In this document: piece by piece, positions 1 through 5,214 of the stretch
How the letters are laid out: each line of letters starts with the position of its first letter
Numbering within the stretch: the first letter of the stretch is position 1
NCBI GenBank assembly: GCA_902797005.1
Contig: CADBRE010000114.1
Location: 1-5,214, forward strand
Reading direction: 5' to 3'
Origin: an uncultured Erysipelotrichaceae bacterium
GTDB lineage: Bacteria; Bacillota_I; Bacilli_A; RF39; UBA660
DNA length: 5,214 nucleotides
Made by a program: the position numbers and the translations under genes
Notes under the pieces: generated by a model
The model's input: the letters and a program-made list of their open reading frames with translations, nothing else
What the model was told of the DNA's origin: nothing
Database searches by the model: none

Positions 1-105
1 AGAAACTCCTCCCAAGGTAGAATGTAAAAAGAATGCCATAACTCCAATAAGAATAACAAAAACTGTTAAACTTTCAAATTTTCCAAATCCACGATTATTT
101 CTCAT
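1..105 (-). CDS. Partial membrane-anchored protein with a type IV prepilin-like N-terminus (C-terminus outside window)
   Basis: An open frame begins with ATG at 105-103 and stays open to the window edge, giving 35 codons. The peptide starts MRNNRG, then FGKFESLTVFVILIGV and more hydrophobic residues. Glycine followed by phenylalanine, with glutamate at the fifth position after that glycine, and then a hydrophobic stretch of about 15-18 residues, is the pattern of a class III (prepilin peptidase) leader as in ComGC-type pseudopilins and type IV pilins. The lysine at +3 is unusual, because this position is normally hydrophobic. The start overlaps the last 11 bases of ezrA in another frame, so the two are probably co-transcribed and translationally coupled. 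No strong Shine-Dalgarno is visible; a GTG two codons earlier (111-109) is an alternative start. Only the N-terminus is visible, so a plain single-pass membrane protein remains possible. Confidence 0.6.
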   Translation of the reverse strand, partial: MRNNRGFGKFESLTVFVILIGVMAFFLHSTLGGVS

Positions 106-1807
106 ACACACTCATCAACTTTCTATAAATATTTTCATCTACTGCAGAAGTAGATTTAATGGATATATCCAAAGCTTCTTTATATTTTCCTTTATAAAAT
201 GCTTTTTCAGCATCTATTAAAGCCCTATCAATTTCTTCAAACTTAGAACGATAACGATTAGCATAAACCATTACTTTTTCAGCTAATTCAGCCGTCTTTA
301 TCATATCCATAGTAGTATTATAAAGCTTCAAAACTAAATCACGAGCAGTATCCACTCTAGTATTTAATGTCTTAATAACAATTGGTTTCTTATTAAGTTC
401 TTTTTCAACTTCTCCAATTGCTTCTTTAGCCTCATCTAATTGAACAAAATAATGATCAGTAATAACAGGTAATTTATAATGTCTCATTTTATCCTTACAA
501 GACTTTAAGAAGCCCTGAATCTCTTCTAACTGTTCCCTAGCTCTTACTTCATCATCATACATATTTCCTAATGATTTTAAAGCAAAATCAAAATCTTCTT
601 CCATTGTTATCAAGCGATTTGATAAATTATCAACTTCTTCATGCAAAGTTGAATAAGGAGTTGACTTAGTCTCTTCCTTAGCCTTTGTCTTCTTAAAATC
701 ATCATTAATAACAATTAATGTTCTATTGACTTCATGAATAGTTTGAATATCCTCATCATTTAAATCATACATATTCTTAATATCATCTAGTTGATCATAT
801 ACTTCTTTAACCAAAGTATTAGTCTTCTCCAATCGCTTTTGAAAGTCACCAACAGATTCTTCATATACTTTTCTAGATAAGCGTTCTTTTTCAAAATCAA
901 CAAACAATGAATCATAATACTCCAACATTGTCTTCAAATCAAACATAGAGTTTTCAAGATTTAAAATTTTGACTTTATCAAGTATTTTATCAATATTCTT
1001 TTTAGATTCTTCAATATTATAATCAATATTTAAATAATCTAAAACATATCCCTCATCAACCATTTCTTTATGAAGTTTTTGAATCTCATTCATCCGATTA
1101 GGAATAACTTTATTAGCCATTAATAAAACATCTGGTAACTCACTAATAATAATCTCCATATGATCAATCATAGCATCTAATGCCTTACAAATCTGTACTA
1201 CTTCATTATATTCATTAGATTCCATAACTTTTTCAAAATCTAAAAATCTCTTTTCTATATTTTCTAATTGTAATTCAACAGCTTCTTCCATAAAATCATA
1301 TAAATCACGATGTTCTTGAAATTCTTTATTAAGAGAACGATATTTTGTTTTTAATTTAGTAACAATTGCTCGATATTTCTCTTCACTCAAAGTAATATCT
1401 TTTATCTCTTCTAGTAAATGTTCTGCAGCTTCTCTGACCTTATAAATTTCAATTTCTGCTGTTGCAATACGATAACCACATGATTTGTAATCTCTCTTTT
1501 CGACATAAATATCCAAGTCTATTAACATATCATCAATAATAGTTAATCTTCTCTCTTTAATATCCGTAAATCGATCTTGCCATCTATTATATTTTTCTTC
1601 CATCTTATCATTTTTTATAATAGGTTCAATCTTAGATAATTCCACTAAAACGGGAGTTGAAGCTACCATATTTCTTTGTATTTCTAAGTTTTTTACTTTA
1701 TTCCGATAATATTTCATTTCAGCTTTTTTTACGAAATGAAGTATAACAATTACAATAATAATCGCAATAACAAAACTAGAACCTATGATTAAAAACTGTC
1801 CTTGCAT
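95..1807 (-). CDS. ezrA: Septation ring formation regulator EzrA
   Basis: EzrA is a membrane-anchored cytoplasmic coiled-coil protein that binds FtsZ, limits Z-ring formation away from midcell and helps couple the ring to wall synthesis in low-GC Gram-positives. The 570-residue product fits the family (about 560-570). Residues 5-27 form one hydrophobic N-terminal membrane anchor, followed by a basic segment (KKAEMKYYRNKVKN). Residues 52-105 (VELSKIEPI, YNRWQDRF) match the conserved region after the EzrA anchor. The rest is charged and heptad-rich, as expected for its spectrin-like triple-helix repeats. Near the C-terminus, YANRYRS (515-521) followed by LIDAEKAFYKGKYKEAL corresponds to the conserved 'QNR' patch (QYGNRYR in Bacillus) needed for septal targeting; the glutamine is replaced by valine or lies one position off. 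ATG at 1807-1805 is backed by a GAGGTGA Shine-Dalgarno 4 bases upstream. The gene is divergent from rpsD, and the following prepilin-like gene overlaps its end. Confidence 0.93.
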   Translation of the reverse strand: MQGQFLIIGSSFVIAIIIVIVILHFVKKAEMKYYRNKVKNLEIQRNMVASTPVLVELSKIEPIIKNDKMEEKYNRWQDRFTDIKERRLTIIDDMLIDLDIYVEKRDYKSCGYRIATAEIEIYKVREAAEHLLEEIKDITLSEEKYRAIVTKLKTKYRSLNKEFQEHRDLYDFMEEAVELQLENIEKRFLDFEKVMESNEYNEVVQICKALDAMIDHMEIIISELPDVLLMANKVIPNRMNEIQKLHKEMVDEGYVLDYLNIDYNIEESKKNIDKILDKVKILNLENSMFDLKTMLEYYDSLFVDFEKERLSRKVYEESVGDFQKRLEKTNTLVKEVYDQLDDIKNMYDLNDEDIQTIHEVNRTLIVINDDFKKTKAKEETKSTPYSTLHEEVDNLSNRLITMEEDFDFALKSLGNMYDDEVRAREQLEEIQGFLKSCKDKMRHYKLPVITDHYFVQLDEAKEAIGEVEKELNKKPIVIKTLNTRVDTARDLVLKLYNTTMDMIKTAELAEKVMVYANRYRSKFEEIDRALIDAEKAFYKGKYKEALDISIKSTSAVDENIYRKLMSVYEK

Positions 1808-1811
1808 AACT

Positions 1812-1819
1812 TCACCTCT
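1812..1819 (-). promoter_or_regulatory. Ribosome binding site of ezrA
   Basis: Read on the minus strand this is AGAGGTGA. Seven bases (GAGGTGA) are perfectly complementary to the 16S 3' end, 4 bases before the ezrA ATG. The site fixes the ezrA start at 1807. Confidence 0.85.
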
Positions 1820-1831
1820 ATTCTCACTTTC

Positions 1832-1842
1832 ATTTTATCACA
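1832..1842 (-). promoter_or_regulatory. Possible extended -10 promoter element for ezrA
   Basis: On the minus strand, TGTGATAAAAT lies about 25 bases upstream of the ezrA start codon. It can be read as an extended -10 (TG, one base, GATAAA, 4 of 6 consensus) or as TAAAAT (5 of 6). No convincing -35 sits 16-18 bases further upstream, so this is a weak candidate. The A/T-rich region back to about 1900 could hold another promoter. Confidence 0.3.
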
Positions 1843-1909
1843 AATATGGTCTATAATTCTACATTTTAAGATAATAATCTTGTTTTTTTTACGATAAAGC
1901 AACAATTCC

Positions 1910-1938
1910 TTGACATATAAACATTTTTAACATATAAT
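1910..1938 (+). promoter_or_regulatory. Sigma-A promoter of rpsD
   Basis: TTGACA (1910-1915) and TATAAT (1933-1938) are both perfect consensus hexamers, separated by the optimal 17 bases. Transcription should start about 7 bases after the -10, near 1944-1946. A run of eight T at 1883-1890 lies about 20 bases upstream of the -35 and might act as an UP-like element (inference). A promoter this strong fits a ribosomal protein gene and leaves a leader of roughly 145 nt before the rpsD ATG. Confidence 0.9.
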
Positions 1939-1952
1939 TAATAGTGCAAATT

Positions 1953-2060
1953 TCTTGAAACAGCAGATTTAGAATTAATTAATGTGTTTTCAAAATAAAG
2001 TAGCGATTAGGCTGTTTAGTGAAAGAATAACTCCCTAATTAATGGCTAAATCATTCAAGA
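1953..2060 (+). promoter_or_regulatory. Structured rpsD mRNA leader, candidate S4 autoregulatory element
   Basis: The untranslated leader contains several perfect complementary segments that can coexist. Closing helix C is TCTTGAA (1953-1959) with TTCAAGA (2054-2060). Helix A is AAACAGC (1958-1964) with GCTGTTT (2011-2017), sharing two bases with C. Helix B is ATTAG (2006-2010) with CTAAT (2035-2039). Helix D is TAGC (2001-2004) with GCTA (2045-2048). B opens inside the loop of A and closes outside it, so A and B form an H-type pseudoknot with no unpaired base between 2010 and 2011, allowing coaxial stacking. The fold ends 14 bases before the AAAGGAG ribosome binding site. Known background: S4 represses its own mRNA in Bacillus subtilis through a long leader, and in E. 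coli S4 binds a pseudoknot in the alpha-operon mRNA. That this leader binds S4 is inference. Confidence 0.6.
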
Positions 2061-2074
2061 CTTTGTAATATAAG

Positions 2075-2081
2075 AAAGGAG
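2075..2081 (+). promoter_or_regulatory. Ribosome binding site of rpsD
   Basis: AAAGGAG lies 7 bases before the ATG at 2089, a strong and well-spaced Shine-Dalgarno. It follows the structured leader closely, so leader folding or S4 binding could affect ribosome access (inference). Confidence 0.9.
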
Positions 2082-2088
2082 AATAAGT

Positions 2089-2691
2089 ATGGCAAGATAT
2101 ACAGGACCAAGTTACAAACAAGCTCGTCGTGTAGGATTTTCAATTGGTGAAACTGGTAAAGAAATAGCTCGTCGTCCATATGGACCAGGACAACATGGTC
2201 AAGATCGTAAAGGAAAATTATCAGATTATGGATCACAATTAAAAGAAAAACAAAAAGTACGTTTTATGTATGGATTAAACGAAAGACAATTTAGAAAAAC
2301 TTTCGAAGAAGCTGCTAAAATGAAAGGTATCCAAGGTACAAATTTCTTAAGATTATTAGAGTCTAGATTAGATAACTTAGCATTCCGTATTGGTTTTGCA
2401 GCAACTCGTCGTGGAGCTAGACAATTAGTAAACCATGGACATGTTACTGTAAATGGAAAGAAAGTTGATATTCCTTCATACAGATGTAAACCAGGAGATG
2501 TTATTTCTCTTAAAGAAGATGACAAGAACTTAAAAGTAGTAGAAGAAGCTTTATCAAAAGTAACAAAGAGAGTAGAATTTATTACTTATGATGAAGGCAA
2601 GAAAGAAGCTACTTATGTACGTTTACCAGAAAGAAATGAATTAAATGCTGATATCGATGAAGCATTAATCGTTGAATTCTATAACAAATAA
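2089..2691 (+). CDS. rpsD: 30S ribosomal protein S4
   Basis: S4 is a primary 16S rRNA-binding protein that nucleates assembly of the 30S body and contributes to decoding accuracy at the mRNA entry side. The 200-residue length equals that of Bacillus S4. The N-terminus [14 protein letters not shown], the [10 protein letters not shown] segment (28-37), [20 protein letters not shown] (43-62) and NERQFR (64-69) are family signatures. Residues 91-150 form the S4 RNA-binding domain (RLDN at 93-96, [17 protein letters not shown] at 107-123, DIPSY at 127-131). The C-terminus RLPERNEL...[10 protein letters not shown] is typical. The N-terminal zinc-binding cysteines of the C+ form are absent; the only cysteine is at 133, so this is the zinc-independent type. 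It is a single-gene transcription unit with its own promoter, long leader and terminator, consistent with autogenous control. Confidence 0.99.
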   Translation: MARYTGPSYKQARRVGFSIGETGKEIARRPYGPGQHGQDRKGKLSDYGSQLKEKQKVRFMYGLNERQFRKTFEEAAKMKGIQGTNFLRLLESRLDNLAFRIGFAATRRGARQLVNHGHVTVNGKKVDIPSYRCKPGDVISLKEDDKNLKVVEEALSKVTKRVEFITYDEGKKEATYVRLPERNELNADIDEALIVEFYNK

Positions 2692-2692
2692 G

Positions 2693-2720
2693 AAAGAATC
2701 CCAAGTGGGATTCTTTTTTT
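2693..2720 (+). terminator. Intrinsic terminator of rpsD, probably bidirectional
   Basis: AAAGAATCCC (2693-2702) pairs perfectly with GGGATTCTTT (2707-2716) around a four-base loop (AAGT), and T continues to 2720. The stem begins one base after the rpsD stop codon. Read from the other strand, the same stem is followed by a T-rich tail (TTTCTTATTTGTT), so it may also end transcription of the convergent gene, whose TAA stop (2721-2719) lies inside the T-run. Confidence 0.92.
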
Positions 2721-5100
2721 ATTTATTTACCTTAGATTCTTCACCATTATTTTGAAGAGCTTTTGTAGTTGTGTTTTTTTCAACAATGCGCAATACATCT
2801 TCAACAAAAATACTTCTTTTATTAACTTCATCAAACAATTTATCACCAAGAAAACCAATGGAAAATTCTAATCGCTCATCTTTTTCATTAGCAGCTTTCA
2901 GCTTAAGTCTCTCCTCTGTTTCATATACTATCATGTCCTCTAAAATAGCAGTCAAAACTGCTTTTTGTTTATCTGTTATTACAGTGGGGAAAAACATAAG
3001 AACTTGATTACCCTCCAAAACAATTGCTATCATATCATTTTCAATAGCCTTTTGGCAGCAAGAACCGGTACTAGAATCCAACATATAACTTGGAATACCA
3101 AATTTTTCTAATGCAAACTGAAGAGAATTACCATGACCAGCCAAACTTTCATCATATTTATAAGATAGGTTTTCACTAATCAACCATGTTTCACGATTCT
3201 CAGCATCTGTAATAATATGTTCTCCTTCAGGATTAATAACATAAGTGCAGCGATAATATTTAAATAACTTAATACTACTAGCCGGAGAATCAATATTAGA
3301 AATATTAGCCTGTTTTTCATTTAATTCATCAGTATCATATTTTTTTAAAATACTACTAACCTTTTTTATTAATAACTCACTATTTTCACCAAAATTCACA
3401 CGATTATTTATTAACTCACGTAAACTATTATATATCCTTGTTCTTACATCTAAAAGATAATTATCCATATTACCTGATATGTTAATCAAATCCATTAACT
3501 CTAATAAAATCTGACAATCTCTATCATCTTCTAATTGAACATTTTCCAAGATATCAGTAATTCCAAAAGATGATGAAGTCAAAAAATAATTTTTAAATTT
3601 AGGGACCTTTTCAATAAGCATATTAATGTCTTTTAAACTAGCATACTGACAAATATTTAAAAAATTATTATCAATAAAATTAGATGGATATTCCATATCT
3701 TTGCGAATAATAGCACCCATTAATTCACTTTTTTGCTTAACTGTATATGGACTATTCTCAAAATAAAATGTAAAACTAATATCTAAATTTGCAAATTGTT
3801 CCTCACTAAGATTTTTCCAAAGCGTCTTACAAGTTTTAAAAGGTAATTTTTTAGTTAGTAAATCTACATCATACACAGTAATAGAAACCTGGTTTTTTTC
3901 AATATCATCACACAATATACCTTGTTTAACTTCATCCATATCTTTTATATACTGAGCAAACAAATCTGAATAACAACTACTAGGTAATACTTCAAAAATA
4001 ACATTTCTAGTAACAATCGCATCACTTTCAAGCAAAAAATTACTAGCCAACCTTTTAGCAATTTCAATATTATTTTCTAAATAGATTTTTAAAGCATCTC
4101 TTATTTCATTAGGATATTCAGCTAACATTTTTTCAAAGAATTTACACTCATCACGACTAATAGAACCACCAAGCATAATAGGTAATTTAGCCGTGTTATA
4201 TTTTATAGTTGCAATATAAATCTCTGGTATTGATTTGCTTAATCTAGCTATTGCATCATTTTCCATACCAGCTTCTTTGATTAAATCAATAATATCTTGA
4301 ATCAAACTAGGTGTCTTTTTTACAAATTCAATTTGCTCATAACACAATATATCATCAGAACGTAATTTTTGAAGAATAAATTTGGAAGACTCTATATTTG
4401 CAGAACCTATTGAATTATTTAATTGCTCATAAGTAATAATATCATCATTAAAACCATCTTTTATCAATTCCAAATCTTCTAAATTTTCACTATCAAAAGA
4501 ATCAATAATTCTATGAAAACACTTATTATCCTTACAATACTGTATAATTTTAGGTGTTTTAGTTTTTAAAACTACACTATTATCAGTTTTTAATACATTC
4601 AATAAAAATGCCTCTATTTCTTCAGATACATCTTCACTCTTAAGAACAATGCAATCCGCTCTATAAGTTATATTATTATCCACAATATATTGTATAATTC
4701 TTAAATTAGATGTTTCTAAAGAAAAACCTCTATCATTAATTAAGCGTGATATTACTTCATCAAAGTATTCATCCTGTATTTTAGACATTAATAAATCTGC
4801 TTCACTCTTATTATCTGGAGTAATAATTAGAGTATATGAATTATTATAAATAAACTGTAGAAAAGCATCATAACTGATTTCTCTCATACACTTCATAACA
4901 TAATTAAAAAATTCTTCTTTAAAAAATATTTTTATCATTAAATCATCGGCAATAGATGTAAAAGAATCAAGATCTTTATTATTATTTACAATATAAGAAA
5001 TAAAAGCATCTATAAGTTCTTGACTATCACCAATTACTTGAAAGTCTTCTTCTGTTAAATTATCGTAATTATTTTTAATTTTATCAATCATATCATTCAT
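2719..5100 (-). CDS. Large uncharacterised protein: helical repeats plus a C-terminal alpha/beta module
   Basis: I do not recognise this protein. From the ATG at 5100 it has 793 residues, no signal peptide or membrane segment, and an acidic, Asn/Ile/Leu-rich composition, so it is probably cytoplasmic. Residues 1 to about 585 read as successive amphipathic helices with degenerate repeats: IIQYIVDN (135-142) recurs as IIQYCKDN (185-192), and DDIITYEQL (219-227) recurs as DDILCYEQI (249-257), suggesting an alpha-solenoid scaffold. A polar linker (about 587-609) leads to a different region (609-774) with predicted strands, YVINPEGEHII, a Trp at 639, AGHGNSLQFALEKFGIP (654-670), an SCC (680-682), AIENDMIAIVLEGNQVLMFFP (685-705) and ITDKQKAVL (708-716). 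The last 20 residues are polar and look disordered. A longer reading from GTG at 5109 is possible but disfavoured. It lies 17 bases after another gene and converges on rpsD. Confidence 0.85.
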   Translation of the reverse strand: MNDMIDKIKNNYDNLTEEDFQVIGDSQELIDAFISYIVNNNKDLDSFTSIADDLMIKIFFKEEFFNYVMKCMREISYDAFLQFIYNNSYTLIITPDNKSEADLLMSKIQDEYFDEVISRLINDRGFSLETSNLRIIQYIVDNNITYRADCIVLKSEDVSEEIEAFLLNVLKTDNSVVLKTKTPKIIQYCKDNKCFHRIIDSFDSENLEDLELIKDGFNDDIITYEQLNNSIGSANIESSKFILQKLRSDDILCYEQIEFVKKTPSLIQDIIDLIKEAGMENDAIARLSKSIPEIYIATIKYNTAKLPIMLGGSISRDECKFFEKMLAEYPNEIRDALKIYLENNIEIAKRLASNFLLESDAIVTRNVIFEVLPSSCYSDLFAQYIKDMDEVKQGILCDDIEKNQVSITVYDVDLLTKKLPFKTCKTLWKNLSEEQFANLDISFTFYFENSPYTVKQKSELMGAIIRKDMEYPSNFIDNNFLNICQYASLKDINMLIEKVPKFKNYFLTSSSFGITDILENVQLEDDRDCQILLELMDLINISGNMDNYLLDVRTRIYNSLRELINNRVNFGENSELLIKKVSSILKKYDTDELNEKQANISNIDSPASSIKLFKYYRCTYVINPEGEHIITDAENRETWLISENLSYKYDESLAGHGNSLQFALEKFGIPSYMLDSSTGSCCQKAIENDMIAIVLEGNQVLMFFPTVITDKQKAVLTAILEDMIVYETEERLKLKAANEKDERLEFSIGFLGDKLFDEVNKRSIFVEDVLRIVEKNTTTKALQNNGEESKVNK

Positions 5101-5105
5101 CTTAT

Positions 5106-5111
5106 TCACCC
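5106..5111 (-). promoter_or_regulatory. Ribosome binding site deciding the start of the large uncharacterised gene
   Basis: On the minus strand GGGTGA ends 5 bases before the ATG at 5100; its GGTGA core matches the 16S 3' end and resembles the GAGGTGA of ezrA. The GTG at 5109-5107, which would extend the protein by three residues, lies inside this site and has no Shine-Dalgarno of its own (the preceding bases are TTGAATGG). The ATG is therefore preferred. Confidence 0.65.
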
Positions 5112-5117
5112 ATTCAA

Positions 5118-5214
5118 TTATTCAAAATCAAATTCCTCATACTGACAATTCTCAATACGACCATCTAACAAAGGACCCTTTAAAGTCTCTTTATTAAGTA
5201 AATACCGCAAAGCT
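5118..5214 (-). CDS. C-terminal end of an unidentified protein (N-terminus outside window)
   Basis: One minus-strand frame is open from the window edge to a TAA at 5120-5118, giving 31 codons. The visible C-terminus begins ALRYLLNKETLK and ends GPLLDGRIENCQYEEFDFE, with a basic helical start and an acidic tail. I cannot assign a family from so little. Supporting points: the adjacent frame hits a stop within 21 bases, and the stop codon is 17 bases before the next start, the usual spacing for co-transcribed, probably functionally linked genes. Confidence 0.6.
   Translation of the reverse strand, partial: ALRYLLNKETLKGPLLDGRIENCQYEEFDFE

Noticed and set aside
1868..1890. Small dyad AAGAT/ATCTT followed by T-rich sequence, terminator-like on the plus strand
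   Set aside because: The stem has only 5 bp with one G-C pair, and no plus-strand gene in the window ends before it. In AT-rich DNA this is easily chance; at most a weak operator or UP-like tract.
1982..2038. 18-codon ORF starting ATG TGT TTT inside the rpsD leader
   Set aside because: No ribosome binding site and spans the pseudoknot core; short open frames are expected by chance.
1976..2044. Direct repeat TAATTAATG at 1976-1984 and 2036-2044 in the rpsD leader
   Set aside because: Low-complexity AT sequence and itself near-palindromic; two copies are plausible by chance. The second copy partly coincides with a leader helix strand, so I do not call it an operator.
2042..2068. Short upstream ORF in the rpsD leader (ATG GCT AAA ..., encoding MAKSFKTL, then TAA)
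   Set aside because: No Shine-Dalgarno at a useful distance (GAAAG is about 17 bases away), and its bases are used by two of the proposed leader helices. It is most likely a chance ATG, though translation here would compete with the fold.
2051..2236. Minus-strand open frame of 61 codons over the rpsD start
   Set aside because: Antisense shadow of rpsD and its leader; no ribosome binding site and unnatural composition.
2226..2525. Minus-strand open frame of 99 codons inside rpsD
   Set aside because: Shadow of a highly conserved coding region on the other strand.
2771..3007. Plus-strand open frame of 78 codons inside the large uncharacterised gene
   Set aside because: Ser-rich translation typical of the antisense of an AT-rich gene; no promoter or ribosome binding site, and it lies just beyond the rpsD terminator.
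95..5214. Recoding of TGA as tryptophan (Mycoplasma-type code)
   Set aside because: Tryptophans in ezrA and the large gene are encoded by TGG and all four genes end in TAA, so nothing supports a changed code.

Overview
This is an AT-rich stretch from a low-GC Gram-positive bacterium (Bacillota, Bacilli-like). The evidence is a recognisable EzrA, which is a division regulator of walled low-GC Gram-positives, a zinc-free 200-residue ribosomal protein S4 close to the Bacillus form, Shine-Dalgarno sites of the GAGGTGA/AAAGGAG type, and exclusive use of TAA at all four stops in view. Tryptophans are encoded by TGG, so nothing points to a Mycoplasma-type code. The exact lineage cannot be named from this window; an uncultured gut-type Bacilli lineage is a guess.

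Layout. Positions 1-105 (minus) hold the first 35 codons of a gene that runs off the window. It overlaps the end of ezrA by 11 bases, and its N-terminus looks like a type IV prepilin leader. Positions 95-1807 (minus) are ezrA. Positions 1808-2088 are a divergent intergenic region: weak promoter signals toward ezrA, then a near-perfect sigma-A promoter (TTGACA, 17 bases, TATAAT) and a leader of about 145 nt in front of rpsD (2089-2691, plus). A hairpin and T-run at 2693-2720 separates rpsD from a convergent gene of about 793 codons (2719-5100, minus), a large soluble protein I do not recognise. Positions 5118-5214 (minus) hold the last 31 codons of another gene 17 bases upstream of that one, most likely in the same operon.

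How it fits together. EzrA (Z-ring control) and S4 (30S assembly) are housekeeping genes that are near neighbours in Bacillus too, so this looks like a chromosomal core locus. The prepilin-like gene behind ezrA and the large repeat protein with its truncated upstream neighbour are the less ordinary contents. The most structured non-coding signal is the rpsD leader: four complementary segment pairs fit together into a closed, pseudoknotted fold ending just before the ribosome binding site. That is what an S4-binding autoregulatory leader would be expected to look like.
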